32,269 nucleotides of DNA from Streptobacillus notomytis. Its GTDB lineage: Bacteria > Fusobacteriota > Fusobacteriia > Fusobacteriales > Leptotrichiaceae. Position numbers and translations under genes: made by a program. Position 1 is the first letter of the stretch. Every line of letters starts with the position of its first letter. The stretch spans positions 490-32,758 of the forward strand of contig LJRV01000001.1 in NCBI GenBank assembly GCA_001612575.1. The letters run 5' to 3'. This document shows positions 15,239 through 24,514 of the stretch, piece by piece. The notes beneath the pieces were generated by a model. That model was not told the DNA's origin, did not search any database, and was given only the letters and a program-made list of their open reading frames with translations.

Positions 15239-17851
15239 CTATTCTTCAACTATTTCCTCTTCCTCAGAATTTTCAGCAGCAACTCTATCAGCTGAAACTA
15301 AATATTCTTTGTATTTAAGAGATTGTATTTTTACACCTTTACTATTTCTTCCAACTACTGGAAGATCTTTAATTTTAATACGTATTACTGTTCCTGTAGT
15401 TGATATTGCAACAAGTTCCATGTTTTCTGAATTTTCATCACTTGGATCTATTATAGTTGAATATACTACATAATGATGTTCGCTTTCTTCCTTACTTCTT
15501 CTTTCAAGATTGTAGTTTTTAACTCCTTTTCCCCCTCTTTTAATAATATTATATTCTGAAAGCAATGTTTTTTTCCCTATACCAAGTGATGTAACACTTA
15601 ATACACTCATTTCATCTACATTATTATCTGTATATATTACATCTGCTGATACTACTTCATCATTAGAATTTAACTTAATAGCTCTTACTCCTGCTGCTGT
15701 TCTACCCATAGAACGTATATCTTCTTCTTTAAATCTTACAGCCATTCCACCTTTAGTTGATATAAATATCTCATCTTTTTCACTTCCAGATGTTATTCCA
15801 ACAAATTTAACTTCATCTTCATCATCTTTAAATGAAATTGCTATTTTACCGTTTCTATTTATTGTTTTAAATTCAGAAATCTTAGTCTTTTTAGCTATAC
15901 CATTTCTTGTTATGAATATTAAATCTCTATTGTCATTTTCTATTTCATCTACTGGTATTATTACTGAAATTTTTTCATTTTCATCAAGTTCTATAATATT
16001 TCCTATTAATTTACCTCTAGCCTGTTTACTTACCTCAGGTATTTCATAAACCTTAATAGAATATACCTTACCTTTATCACTAAATACCATTAAGGTATCT
16101 AAAGTTTTAGCTGTAAATAGATCTTTTAGCACATCATCTTCAATGGTTGTAGTGTTAGACACTCCTTTCCCACCTCTTTTTTGTGCCTTATAACTATCAA
16201 GTGACATACGCTTAGCATATCCTCTCTTAGTTATAGTTACTATTACATCTTCATTTTTAATTAAATCTTCTATATTAATCTCATATCTATCATTTTCTAT
16301 AGAAGTTCTTCTAGGATCTCCATATTTTTGTTTTAACTCTAATACTTCTTCCTTAATTATTGCATATTTTCTTTCATCCTTTGAAAGTATATCCTCAAGA
16401 TCTGTGATAAATAGCATTAATTTATTATATTCTGCATCTATTTCTTCTCTTGCAAGACCTGTTAATCTATGCAATCTCATATCTAAAATAGCTTCTGCTT
16501 GTATTTCAGTAAATGCAAATTTTTCTATTAATGATTCCTTAGCTAAAGCCCTTGTTTTACTTCCTCTAATAGTTGAAATAATTGCATCTATATGATCTAG
16601 AGCTTTTCTTAATCCTTCTAAAATATGTGCTCTATCTTTAGCTTTATTTAAATCAAATATAGTTTTTCTTGTAATAACATCATATCTATGTTCTAAATAT
16701 TTTTCTAAAATTTCTTTTAAATTTAATATTTTAGGTGCATTATTAACAAGTGCAAGCATTATGATTCCAAAAGTTGTTTGAAGGTCAGTGAATTTAAGTA
16801 ACTTATTAAGTACTATTTCTGCCTCTTCTCCTTTTTTAATATCTATAACTATTCTTATACCTTCTAAGTTTGAAAGATCTGCTAAATCAGATATTCCAAC
16901 TATTATCTTATCTTTAACAAGCTCACCTATTCTTTTAATTAAATTTGCCTTATTAACCTGATAAGGAAGTTCTGTAATTACTATACTTTGTCTACCTTTT
17001 TTATCAGTTATTATCTCTGTTTTAGCACTTACTCTTACCTTACCTCTACCTGTTTTATAAGCTGAGTATATCCCAGATTTTCCATATATTATACCTCCTG
17101 TTGGAAAATCAGGACCTTTAATATGAGCAATTAATTCATCTATACTAATATCCTTATTATCTATTAATGCAATTATACCATCTGATAATTCTCCCAAGTT
17201 ATGAGGTGGGATATTAGTTGCCATCCCTACTGCAATACCTGTAGTTCCATTTAAAAGTAAATTAGGTAATTTTGCAGGAAGTACTGTTGGTTCATCTAAA
17301 CTTTCATCAAAGTTTTTTCTCCAATCTATAGTGTCCTTATTAATATCTATTAACATTTCTTCAGCAATTTTAGACATTCTTGCCTCAGTATATCTCATTG
17401 CCGCTGCACTATCTCCATCTATAGAACCAAAGTTTCCATGACCATCTACTAACATATATCTAGTATTAAAATCTTGTGCCATTCTAACCATAGAATTATA
17501 TACTGCACTATCTCCATGTGGGTGGTATTTACCTAATACTTCCCCAACTAGTCTTGCAGATTTTTTATATGGACTATTATGACTCATTTTTAATTCATCC
17601 ATAGCATAAAGTATTCTTCTATGTACAGGTTTTAAACCATCTCTTACATCTGGAAGTGCCCTTGATACTATAACACTCATAGAATAATCTAAATATGATG
17701 CTTTAATCTCATCTTCTATATAAATTAATTCTTCATTAGACATTTCTGTTTTTTTCATAATCTCTTCTATAGCACTCTGACTATCTTGATCTAGCGTTGA
17801 ATCTATATCTTCTTCTTTTATTTCATCTTCATTATCAAATAAATCTGACAT
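15239..17851 (-). CDS. gyrA: DNA gyrase subunit A
   Basis: An 870-residue subunit that cuts and rejoins DNA while gyrase introduces negative supercoils. After a Glu/Asp-rich N-terminal extension of about 40 residues comes the breakage-reunion domain with the catalytic Tyr154 in [10 protein letters not shown], then a coiled coil (about 400-510) and the six-bladed DNA-wrapping domain with a GyrA box at 557-563 (QKRGGKG). That box marks it as gyrase rather than topoisomerase IV. The C-terminal tail is acidic. In the quinolone region Ser115 (E. coli Ser83) is kept, but position 119 (E. coli Asp87) is Asn, which in E. coli is a resistance substitution. The gene starts 10 bases after gyrB. Confidence 0.97.
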   Translation of the reverse strand: MSDLFDNEDEIKEEDIDSTLDQDSQSAIEEIMKKTEMSNEELIYIEDEIKASYLDYSMSVIVSRALPDVRDGLKPVHRRILYAMDELKMSHNSPYKKSARLVGEVLGKYHPHGDSAVYNSMVRMAQDFNTRYMLVDGHGNFGSIDGDSAAAMRYTEARMSKIAEEMLIDINKDTIDWRKNFDESLDEPTVLPAKLPNLLLNGTTGIAVGMATNIPPHNLGELSDGIIALIDNKDISIDELIAHIKGPDFPTGGIIYGKSGIYSAYKTGRGKVRVSAKTEIITDKKGRQSIVITELPYQVNKANLIKRIGELVKDKIIVGISDLADLSNLEGIRIVIDIKKGEEAEIVLNKLLKFTDLQTTFGIIMLALVNNAPKILNLKEILEKYLEHRYDVITRKTIFDLNKAKDRAHILEGLRKALDHIDAIISTIRGSKTRALAKESLIEKFAFTEIQAEAILDMRLHRLTGLAREEIDAEYNKLMLFITDLEDILSKDERKYAIIKEEVLELKQKYGDPRRTSIENDRYEINIEDLIKNEDVIVTITKRGYAKRMSLDSYKAQKRGGKGVSNTTTIEDDVLKDLFTAKTLDTLMVFSDKGKVYSIKVYEIPEVSKQARGKLIGNIIELDENEKISVIIPVDEIENDNRDLIFITRNGIAKKTKISEFKTINRNGKIAISFKDDEDEVKFVGITSGSEKDEIFISTKGGMAVRFKEEDIRSMGRTAAGVRAIKLNSNDEVVSADVIYTDNNVDEMSVLSVTSLGIGKKTLLSEYNIIKRGGKGVKNYNLERRSKEESEHHYVVYSTIIDPSDENSENMELVAISTTGTVIRIKIKDLPVVGRNSKGVKIQSLKYKEYLVSADRVAAENSEEEEIVEE

Positions 17852-17861
17852 AACAACCTCC

Positions 17862-19844
17862 CTATATATCTAAGTTTCTTACGTAATTTGCATGTTCTTC
17901 AATAAATTCTCTTCTTGGTTCTACTTTATCTCCCATTAATATTGAGAACATTTTATCTGCATATTGTGCATCCTCTAGTGTAACTTTTAATAAAGTTCTA
18001 ACATCTGGATCCATAGTTGTTTCTTTTAATTGATCAGGATTCATTTCTCCAAGCCCTTTATATCTTTGAACATTATATTTATTTTTTCCACTATTATCTA
18101 CACCTAATTTTTCATCAAGCACCCTAGTTATACTCTTTAATTGTTCATCAGAATATGCATATTTAACTTGTTCTTTTTTCCCACTCTTAGTTGTAACTTT
18201 ATATAAAGGTGGTTGAGCTATATATATATGCCCATTATTAATCAATTCTCTTAGATATCTATAGAAGAATGTAAGCATAAGTGTTCTAATATGAGCTCCA
18301 TCTACATCGGCATCTGTCATTATTATTATCTTATGATATCTTAACTTCTCTATATCAAATCTATCTCCAAATCCTGCACCAAAAGCTGTAATCATAGCCT
18401 TGATTTCTGAATTTTCTAATATTTTATGCTCATTAGCTTTCTCAACATTAAGTATCTTACCACGCAATGGAAGTATTGCTTGGTATTCTTTAAATCTACC
18501 CTGTTTTGCAGAACCACCAGCTGAATCTCCCTCTACTATAAATATCTCAGATTCTTCCGGGTTTTTTGATTGACAATCTGCAAGTTTACCAGGAAGTCCA
18601 CCTAAACTAAATTCATTTTTCTTAGTTACAAGATCTCTTGCTCTTTTCGCTGCTTCTCTTGCTTGCTTAGATATAGCTATTTTATCTATAATAATTTTAC
18701 AATCTTTAGGATGATCTTCTAAATACATCTTAAGTTTACTTCCAAATACCCCTGAAACTATACTTGTTGCTTCAGATGAACCAAGTTTAGCCTTAGTCTG
18801 TGATTCAAACTGTGGCTCAGGGAATTTTAAACTTAATACATAAACTAAACCTTCTCTTACATCCTCACCCTTAAATTCATTTTTACTACTAGCTTCCCTA
18901 GCTAAATCATTAATAGTTCTAGTTAAAGCTGTTCTAAGTCCAGAGACATGTGTTCCACCATCTGATGTATTAATATTATTAACAAAAGAATATTCTATTG
19001 TAGATTGTGAGTTCTTATATATCATAGCTATCTCTACCTCTGAATATTTATCAGGTATAGGATTTCCCTCATCATCTACTTCACCTTCTGTAAGCATTAC
19101 CCTATCTTTCATATATATTACATCTTCAATGATTTTATCTTCTCCTACAAGTTCTGTAACAAAATCAACTATTCCACCTTCAAAGTGAAATACTTCTTCC
19201 TTAACTTTTTCTGGTTTTCTTGAATCTATTAATATTATTTTTATACCCTGATTTAAATATGCAAGTTCTTTAAGTCTTCTTTGAAGAATATCATAATCAA
19301 ATTGTATAGTCTCAAATATATCTGCATCTGGTTTAAATTTAATTGTAGTTCCATGTTCCTTATCTGGAGCTTTACCTATTTCTAAAGCTTCTGTAATTGG
19401 ATTCCCTTTTGAAAATATTTGTCTAACGATTTTACCATCTCTAGTAACTGTTGCCTCTAATCTTTCAGATAAAGCATTAACTACAGATATACCGACTCCA
19501 TGAAGTCCTCCTGAAAACTGATAGTTTGAATTATCAAATTTCCCTCCAGCATGAAGTACTGTCATTACTACTTCAAGTGTTGATTTACCTGATTTATGAA
19601 TTTCTGTAGGTATACCCCTACCATTATCTATTATTTCTATTTCTGAATCTGGAAGCATTCTAACTGTAATAGTATCACATACTCCTGCAAGAGCTTCATC
19701 TATACTATTATCTACTATTTCCCATACTAAATGATGTAATCCTCTTGAAGAAGTTGTCCCTATGTACATTCCTGGTCTAACCCTTACAGCATCTAATCCC
19801 TCTAATACTGTAATGCTTTCTCCACCATATTTTTTTTCTGACAT
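17862..19844 (-). CDS. gyrB: DNA gyrase subunit B
   Basis: The 660-residue ATPase subunit of gyrase. The GHKL ATPase domain has Asn46 (VDNSIDEA), Asp73 (DNGRGIP) and GGLHGVG at 112-118. The transducer and TOPRIM domains follow, with EGDSAGGSA at 438-446, [12 protein letters not shown] at 459-470 and DADVDG at 511-516. The C-terminal domain is the short form without the large insertion of E. coli, so the length is typical of Gram-positive and fusobacterial GyrB. GGAGG precedes the ATG. It is the first gene of a long operon that runs through gyrA to thiN. Confidence 0.97.
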   Translation of the reverse strand: MSEKKYGGESITVLEGLDAVRVRPGMYIGTTSSRGLHHLVWEIVDNSIDEALAGVCDTITVRMLPDSEIEIIDNGRGIPTEIHKSGKSTLEVVMTVLHAGGKFDNSNYQFSGGLHGVGISVVNALSERLEATVTRDGKIVRQIFSKGNPITEALEIGKAPDKEHGTTIKFKPDADIFETIQFDYDILQRRLKELAYLNQGIKIILIDSRKPEKVKEEVFHFEGGIVDFVTELVGEDKIIEDVIYMKDRVMLTEGEVDDEGNPIPDKYSEVEIAMIYKNSQSTIEYSFVNNINTSDGGTHVSGLRTALTRTINDLAREASSKNEFKGEDVREGLVYVLSLKFPEPQFESQTKAKLGSSEATSIVSGVFGSKLKMYLEDHPKDCKIIIDKIAISKQAREAAKRARDLVTKKNEFSLGGLPGKLADCQSKNPEESEIFIVEGDSAGGSAKQGRFKEYQAILPLRGKILNVEKANEHKILENSEIKAMITAFGAGFGDRFDIEKLRYHKIIIMTDADVDGAHIRTLMLTFFYRYLRELINNGHIYIAQPPLYKVTTKSGKKEQVKYAYSDEQLKSITRVLDEKLGVDNSGKNKYNVQRYKGLGEMNPDQLKETTMDPDVRTLLKVTLEDAQYADKMFSILMGDKVEPRREFIEEHANYVRNLDI

Positions 19845-19879
19845 AATTCCTCCATTTTAATCTGTTTTTTATCATTTAA

Positions 19880-19885
19880 ATTATA
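19880..19885 (-). promoter_or_regulatory. Extended -10 promoter of the gyrB operon
   Basis: TATAAT on the minus strand preceded by ATGA gives the extended -10 ATGATATAAT. The -35 (TAGTAA) is poor. It lies 35 bases before the gyrB ATG. Gyrase promoters are often sensitive to supercoiling, but the sequence alone does not show this. Confidence 0.55.
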
Positions 19886-19959
19886 TCATATTTTATTGAT
19901 TTTTACTATCTTTTTAAGAATTTATACCTTAATTTAACATATATTTTTTATTCATATTA

Positions 19960-19988
19960 TTGAATAAAAAATATTAAAATGTTAAAAT
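19960..19988 (+). promoter_or_regulatory. Probable promoter of the small exported protein gene
   Basis: TTGAAT (19960-19965) and TAAAAT (19983-19988) are 17 bases apart, about 19 bases before the TTG start. It is divergent from the gyrB promoter 75 bases away. Confidence 0.5.
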
Positions 19989-20006
19989 AAATAAAGAGGT
20001 GATATT

Positions 20007-20561
20007 TTGAATAATAAACTTAGATTTATTTTGTCTATTTTAATACTTTTTGGTGCTATATTTTTATTCAATAAATACGTAACCATTACACAAAATAATA
20101 GTATTTCTATAGAAATAGAAAATGTAAATAAGAAAATATTTAAAAATATGCTACTAGATGATGTTATAGAAGAGTTTAACAAAAAATTTGAACCAACTAA
20201 ATATGATATAAGTAAGTTTGTAAATAAAGAACTAGACTCAAACATATATTTTTATTCCCAAATTTTCGGATATACTGAATCATATTTCATAATACAATAT
20301 AACGATTTTGAGGTAACTCAATTAGTTTTTAACTTTTCAAATGTTAAGAAAAAAAATTTAGAAGATATTTCAGAAATCATTTCTTTACTAATACAAATAT
20401 CTGATGGTGATATTGACGAAATTGAAGCAAAAACAATAGTAGTTAATATGTTTAAAGAATTTCAAAAAAACAAAGATACTGTAACACTTGTATATGATAA
20501 TAAATTAATATATGAACTAAATATATTTAATAATAATAGTATAAAATTTAATATAAGATAA
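20007..20561 (+). CDS. Membrane-anchored exported protein, unknown function
   Basis: A 184-residue protein starting at TTG, chosen because GAGGTG sits five bases upstream and no better start exists before the membrane segment. One hydrophobic segment at about 6-22 anchors it, or may be an uncleaved signal; the remaining 160 residues would face the periplasm. They are rich in Ile, Asn, Asp and Lys, with no motif I recognise. It stands alone between its own promoter and a strong terminator, divergent from gyrB. Function unknown. Confidence 0.7.
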   Translation: MNNKLRFILSILILFGAIFLFNKYVTITQNNSISIEIENVNKKIFKNMLLDDVIEEFNKKFEPTKYDISKFVNKELDSNIYFYSQIFGYTESYFIIQYNDFEVTQLVFNFSNVKKKNLEDISEIISLLIQISDGDIDEIEAKTIVVNMFKEFQKNKDTVTLVYDNKLIYELNIFNNNSIKFNIR

Positions 20562-20564
20562 AAT

Positions 20565-20599
20565 AAAAATAGAATTTATAAATATAAATTCTATTTTTT
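20565..20599. terminator. Bidirectional terminator between the exported protein gene and rqcP
   Basis: A 16-bp perfect stem (AAAAATAGAATTTATA with TATAAATTCTATTTTT, loop AA) is flanked by A and T tracts. It can end both the plus-strand exported protein gene and the minus-strand rqcP transcript. Confidence 0.85.
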
Positions 20600-20616
20600 G
20601 TAATTCTAACTATTTT

Positions 20617-20871
20617 TTATCTCTTAATTTCTTCTATCTTAATATACTTATCTATATCTTCTTTTCTTAATGATTCAGGTGGTAATTTTAATACATTAAC
20701 TAAAAAATTTCTATTATAATACTTTATATCTATCCTATCCCCCTCTTTAACAGAATACAGGGCTTTTTTAACATCTCCATTAACAGATACATTTCCAGAA
20801 TCACAAAGTTCATTTGCAATTGTTCTTCTTTTTACAACTCTTGTAATCTTTAAAAATTTATCTATCCTCAT
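20617..20871 (-). CDS. rqcP: RqcP-like S4-domain ribosome quality control factor
   Basis: An 84-residue protein made almost entirely of one S4 RNA-binding domain: MRIDKFLKITRVVKRRTIAN, then a SGNVSVNG turn and KEGDRI. This is the size and pattern of B. subtilis RqcP (YabO), which binds stalled 50S subunits and helps RqcH add C-terminal alanine tails to trapped nascent chains. It overlaps the upstream lipoprotein gene by one base. YlmH, another S4 factor of the same pathway, is encoded divergently nearby. Hsp15 is a related alternative, but the short length and the start favour RqcP. Confidence 0.85.
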   Translation of the reverse strand: MRIDKFLKITRVVKRRTIANELCDSGNVSVNGDVKKALYSVKEGDRIDIKYYNRNFLVNVLKLPPESLRKEDIDKYIKIEEIKR

Positions 20872-21497
20872 TATTTCCCATCTCTTTCTATACTATTCAT
20901 CACTCTAGCTGCTGCAAGTATATATGAATTAACATTAGTTTTTTTAATATTATCATATGCCTTAGCTAAAAACTCTCTAGCTGAATATTTATACCCCTTA
21001 CTTTCTAATTTTTGTATACTTTCTATAGTTTTTCTTTTAACCTGCTCTTCATTTTCAACTACTTGTTCAGCTATAAATTTAACTATTTTAAGATCTGTTT
21101 CATCAAAATTTACTATAACTTCCGTATTCTCTTTTTCTACTTCTGTAACTGGTTTTGTTACTTTTTTAATTCCCTCATTCATAATTTTCTGATCTTTTAC
21201 AAGATGATCTGATTTAATAATACTTGATTTTATTTCTTTTTCACTTTTTGCCGAAGTTATTATAGTAGCTTTAACTTCTTGCTTTTTCTCTTCAACTTCT
21301 TCTGTTTTAATTTCAGGTTCAGATTCGAGTTCAGTTTTTATTTCTTCTTTTTTTACTTCTTCTTTTTTCTCTTTAATTTCTACATATTTAATATGATCAT
21401 TTTGTGTAATTAAATTTTTTTCTTTTAAATACGCATCTAGTGATGTACACGAAATTACTGTAAATAGTAAAAAGATATAGCTAAAATATTTTATCAT
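20871..21497 (-). CDS. Lys/Glu-rich lipoprotein, unknown function
   Basis: A 208-residue protein. The ATG at 21495-21497 is preferred to a GTG nine bases upstream that lies within the ribosome binding site AGAGGTG. The signal peptide ends in VISC, so Cys17 should be lipidated. Residues about 35-75 are a charged low-complexity stretch dominated by Lys, Glu and Val. Weaker charged repeats continue to about 130, and a compact helical C-terminal part (about 135-208) follows. It is probably an envelope protein with a flexible stalk. It is translationally coupled to rqcP by a one-base overlap, which is odd because one acts at the envelope and the other at the ribosome. I cannot name a family. Confidence 0.7.
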   Translation of the reverse strand: MIKYFSYIFLLFTVISCTSLDAYLKEKNLITQNDHIKYVEIKEKKEEVKKEEIKTELESEPEIKTEEVEEKKQEVKATIITSAKSEKEIKSSIIKSDHLVKDQKIMNEGIKKVTKPVTEVEKENTEVIVNFDETDLKIVKFIAEQVVENEEQVKRKTIESIQKLESKGYKYSAREFLAKAYDNIKKTNVNSYILAAARVMNSIERDGK

Positions 21498-21515
21498 TTT
21501 AATCACCTCTCATAT

Positions 21516-21544
21516 ATCTTAACATATTTTACTATACTTTTCAA
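21516..21544 (-). promoter_or_regulatory. Promoter of the lipoprotein-rqcP operon
   Basis: On the minus strand TTGAAA (21539-21544) and TAAGAT (21516-21521) are 17 bases apart, with the ATG about 20 bases downstream. The region faces and partly overlaps the ylmH promoter. Confidence 0.6.
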
Positions 21545-21560
21545 AGTCTATTATTTATGA

Positions 21561-21566
21561 TATAAT
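21561..21566 (+). promoter_or_regulatory. Extended -10 promoter of ylmH
   Basis: TATAAT preceded by ATGA forms ATGATATAAT. No good -35 is seen: TTTTCA at the right spacing overlaps the -35 of the divergent lipoprotein promoter. Confidence 0.6.
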
Positions 21567-21596
21567 TCAATAATATATATTAAAAGGAGAATATTT

Positions 21597-21608
21597 ATGG
21601 TAATATAG
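21597..21608 (+). other. Three-codon reading frame in front of ylmH
   Basis: AAGGAGA (21584-21590) is ideally placed six bases before ATG GTA ATA TAG. The TAG shares its G with an in-frame GTG (21608-21610) of ylmH, and the first in-frame ATG of ylmH is 18 bases further on. The best ribosome binding site therefore serves a minimal frame, and ylmH may depend on reinitiation. A small insertion that shifted the original start is an alternative. Confidence 0.5.
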
Positions 21609-21625
21609 TGCCATTAATAATAATT

Positions 21626-22366
21626 ATGAATTTAAATAAAGAAGAATTTTTAAAAAAAATTGGGAATAATGAAATGACTATAAAAGTTTTTAATTCACTT
21701 TCTATGGCTTTAGAATACCAAATTAGTGTATCTACTGATATATTTGTTACTCCTAATATTTATAAGAAATTAAATAATAGTTATGATAATATATATACAT
21801 ATATGAAAGGTTATGATAGACGTCAAATTTGTTTTACTCCCAACATTCCAGAATTTGAATATTCCGTAATTGAGATTAAAGTTAATAATAAGTTTAAAAA
21901 GTATACTCATAAGGATTTTCTTGGAGCTATTATGGGATTAAATATTAAAAGAGAGATGATAGGAGATATATTTGTAGAAGATAATATAGGGTACATACTA
22001 ATCTCTAATAAAGTATTAGATTTCATATTAAATAACCTTAAATCCATAGGAAAAAACGATTGTGTTATAAAAATAAGTGAAAAGAATGATTTTTCATATA
22101 ATTTTAAAGATATAAAAATTAATATTAGTTCTAATAGATTAGATAATTTCATAAGCGATATTACTAATTTATCAAGAAATAAGGCAACTCAGTTAATAGA
22201 AGCTGGACTAGTTCAAATAGATTATGAAATGTGCAAGGAAAAAAATAGGGAAGTAAAGTATATGGATATATTAACTATAAGAAAATATGGTAAATATTTA
22301 GTGTATGAAGAACTAGAAGATAGTAAAAAAGGTAAGAAAAGATGGATAATTAAAAAGTATGAATAA
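21626..22366 (+). CDS. ylmH: YlmH-like S4-domain ribosome-associated quality control protein
   Basis: A 246-residue protein if started at ATG 21626; a GTG at 21608 would give 252. The family pattern is an N-terminal domain with YDRRQICFTP, then LGAIMGLNIKREMIGDI, and a C-terminal S4 domain beginning NRLDNFISDITNLSRNKA with the EAGLVQ turn. YlmH of B. subtilis binds peptidyl-tRNA on stalled 50S subunits and can act beside or instead of RqcH in alanine tailing. In many Firmicutes it sits near cell-division genes; here it is a single-gene unit with a divergent neighbour and a terminator immediately after its stop. Confidence 0.9.
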   Translation: MNLNKEEFLKKIGNNEMTIKVFNSLSMALEYQISVSTDIFVTPNIYKKLNNSYDNIYTYMKGYDRRQICFTPNIPEFEYSVIEIKVNNKFKKYTHKDFLGAIMGLNIKREMIGDIFVEDNIGYILISNKVLDFILNNLKSIGKNDCVIKISEKNDFSYNFKDIKINISSNRLDNFISDITNLSRNKATQLIEAGLVQIDYEMCKEKNREVKYMDILTIRKYGKYLVYEELEDSKKGKKRWIIKKYE

Positions 22367-22386
22367 AGGGCGTTATTGCCCTTTTT
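22365..22386 (+). terminator. Terminator of ylmH
   Basis: AAAGGGC and GCCCTTT form a seven-bp stem with a six-base loop, followed by T. It overlaps the last two bases of the ylmH stop codon. Confidence 0.85.
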
Positions 22387-22392
22387 AATTTA

Positions 22393-22423
22393 AAAAGAAG
22401 AAGATTATTATCTTCTTCTTCTA
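22393..22423 (-). terminator. Terminator of the ribosomal protein operon
   Basis: On the minus strand AGAAGAAGAT and ATCTTCTTCT form a stem that starts in the four-arginine tail of secY, followed by TTTTT. The operon thus stops at secY, with no adk, map, infA or rpmJ after it. Confidence 0.75.
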
Positions 22424-23721
22424 ATATTACTAAATCCTTTGTATTTTTGTGTTGCCATGTGAGAATCAATATTTTGTATTAATTCTACTGCTACTCCAAC
22501 TAATATTAATAAGCTTGTTCCACCTAACATCACAGGAATATTTAATACATATCCAAACCATATATTTGGTAATATACCAAGTATAGCTAAGAATATTGCT
22601 GTACCAAATGTAATTCTTGTTGCAACATATTCTAAGAAATCAGATGTTTCTTTCCCTGCTCTTCTCAATGGTATACTTCCTCCACTTTGTTTTAAGCTAT
22701 CTGCAATTTTTTCTGGATCAAATACTATAGCAGTATAAAAGAATGAGAATAAAATAATTAACACTGCACTTAATGTTAAATATGCCCATCCTTTTGGTCC
22801 AAATAGATTTAATAAATATGCTTGTTTTGCTTGATCTTTAATAAGTGGTATTATAGCTGAAGGTACAGCCATAATCATTGATGCAAATATTATTGGCATT
22901 ACTCCTGCTGTATTAATTTTAATAGGAAGATATGTTTTTCTACCCACAACAGTAGCTTGTGAATTTCCAACACCCCTACTTGATTTACCAACATATTGTA
23001 TAGGTATTCTTCTTTCTCCAAGTTGTATAAATACCATTATTACTATAATTAATATAAATAACATTAATGAAGTATATCCAAGTATAGTTCCTTTATCTGA
23101 TGTAGTTAATTGTGTTATTGTACTTCTAACTACTTGAGGTAAATTAGAAACTATTCCTAGGAAAATTAACATTGAAGTTCCATTTCCTATACCTTTTATA
23201 GATATTCTTTCAGATAACCACATTAAGAATGCAGTACCTCCTGTTATTAATACAACTGTAGTTAATATGAATGTCATTCCAGGTTCTCTAACTAAATTAT
23301 TAGATTGTAGTAATAAAGCAAGTCCAGTCGATTGAAATAATGTCGTACATATAGTTAAATATCTAGTCCATTGTGTAACTTTCTCTGCTTCTTTTCCACC
23401 TTCTTTTTGCATTTCTTCTATTCTAGGCCATAAAACACCTAAAATTTGAAATACTATTGAGGCATTAATATATGGAGTTATTCCAAATGAGAATATTGAG
23501 GCTCTTTGAACAGCTCCACCTGTAAACAGGTTTAAAAATTGAGCTAAACTACTTGCACCAGTAAACTCTCTAAATAATTCCATATTAATTCCTGGAACTG
23601 GAATATGTACACCAATTCTAGCAACTAAAAAACAACCTAAAGTAAACAATACTCTTTTTCTAAGCTCACGTGTTTTTATCATAGCTTGAAATCTACCTAC
23701 TATTGCTTCTTTAAATGTCAA
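22408..23721 (-). CDS. secY: Preprotein translocase channel subunit SecY
   Basis: The 437-residue channel of the Sec system, through which the many signal-peptide proteins here leave the cytoplasm. The TTG at 23719-23721 is chosen because AGAGGTGA sits before it at normal spacing; the GTG nine bases earlier lies within that ribosome binding site. Ten membrane segments can be made out. Family motifs include RIGVHIPVPGIN near the start, the plug region after it, GITPYINASI, the cytoplasmic loop with TYLPIKINTAGVMPIIFAS, and a basic C-terminal tail. Length is normal. It is the last gene of the operon, 54 bases after rplO. Confidence 0.97.
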   Translation of the reverse strand: MTFKEAIVGRFQAMIKTRELRKRVLFTLGCFLVARIGVHIPVPGINMELFREFTGASSLAQFLNLFTGGAVQRASIFSFGITPYINASIVFQILGVLWPRIEEMQKEGGKEAEKVTQWTRYLTICTTLFQSTGLALLLQSNNLVREPGMTFILTTVVLITGGTAFLMWLSERISIKGIGNGTSMLIFLGIVSNLPQVVRSTITQLTTSDKGTILGYTSLMLFILIIVIMVFIQLGERRIPIQYVGKSSRGVGNSQATVVGRKTYLPIKINTAGVMPIIFASMIMAVPSAIIPLIKDQAKQAYLLNLFGPKGWAYLTLSAVLIILFSFFYTAIVFDPEKIADSLKQSGGSIPLRRAGKETSDFLEYVATRITFGTAIFLAILGILPNIWFGYVLNIPVMLGGTSLLILVGVAVELIQNIDSHMATQKYKGFSNIRRRR

Positions 23722-23775
23722 AGAAATCACCTCTATTCTATAATTTTAAGTAAAAAGGAAAAAAGTAAGTTAAAC

Positions 23776-24312
23776 TTACTCTCCCTTAACTTCTTTAGCA
23801 TTTCCTGCTACATTTGCAAATGATTTGATTTCTAATAATTCAACTGTTCCATTGAATTTTTCAATTGCTTCTTTAGCACCTTTAGATACTCTATGTGCTT
23901 TAACTTTTAAAGCTTTTTCTAATTCATAGTTTCCAATAATTTTTAATAATGAAGTGTAATTTCTTTCTCCATCTTCTTTAGTAATGAAGTTAGCATTTTT
24001 TACTACTCTTCTTTCTAATAATGTTTCTAAAGTTACTTCTTCTCCATCATTAAATTTATCTACTATATCTTTTAAGTTTACTACTATTATGTCTTTTTGG
24101 AATGCAGAATTTGAGAATCCTTTTTTAGGAACTCTTCTGATTAAAGGCATTTGCCCTCCTTCAAACGAAGCTAGCACATATGTACCTGATCTTTGTTTTT
24201 GTCCATTATGACCTTTACCAGCAGTTTTACCCCAACCAGTTCCATGTCCTCTACCGATTCTCTTTCTATCTTTTTTTGATCCTTCGGCAGGTCTTAATTC
24301 ATTAAGATTCAT
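23776..24312 (-). CDS. rplO: Ribosomal protein L15 (uL15)
   Basis: A 178-residue 50S protein, longer than the usual 145-150. It begins MNLNELRPAEGSKKDRKRIGRG with the glycine-rich KTAGKGHNGQKQRSG stretch that threads through 23S rRNA. The extra length lies in the middle and C-terminal part (about 85-110 and 165-178). It starts four bases after the rpmD stop, and its ribosome binding site lies inside rpmD, so the two are coupled. Confidence 0.95.
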   Translation of the reverse strand: MNLNELRPAEGSKKDRKRIGRGHGTGWGKTAGKGHNGQKQRSGTYVLASFEGGQMPLIRRVPKKGFSNSAFQKDIIVVNLKDIVDKFNDGEEVTLETLLERRVVKNANFITKEDGERNYTSLLKIIGNYELEKALKVKAHRVSKGAKEAIEKFNGTVELLEIKSFANVAGNAKEVKGE

Positions 24313-24316
24313 TAAT

Positions 24317-24496
24317 CTAAACCTCCTCTACTTTAACTAAATAAGAAACTAATTTAATTTTACCTTCTATATCCGCAGTCAAATTGTGTTCAACTGTTTG
24401 ACCAATTTTTCTTAAACCTAAAGATTTAATTGTTGCGATATGGTTAGGCTTTCTTCCATTAATTCCTTTTACAAGTGTTATATTTACTTTAGTCAT
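24317..24496 (-). CDS. rpmD: Ribosomal protein L30 (uL30)
   Basis: A 59-residue 50S protein read directly from the sequence between rpsE and rplO. It begins [19 protein letters not shown], then [16 protein letters not shown], which is the L30 core, and ends KVEEV. Size, motif and place in the spc gene order all agree. The stop is four bases before rplO. Confidence 0.93.
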   Translation of the reverse strand: MTKVNITLVKGINGRKPNHIATIKSLGLRKIGQTVEHNLTADIEGKIKLVSYLVKVEEV

Positions 24497-24514
24497 TAAT
24501 CTATCCTCCTAGCC

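Noticed and set aside
20007-20245. Long antisense frame inside the exported protein gene (minus)
   Set aside because: It has no ribosome binding site or promoter and is hydrophobic only because it mirrors Asn/Ile/Lys codons; AT-rich genes often give such shadows.
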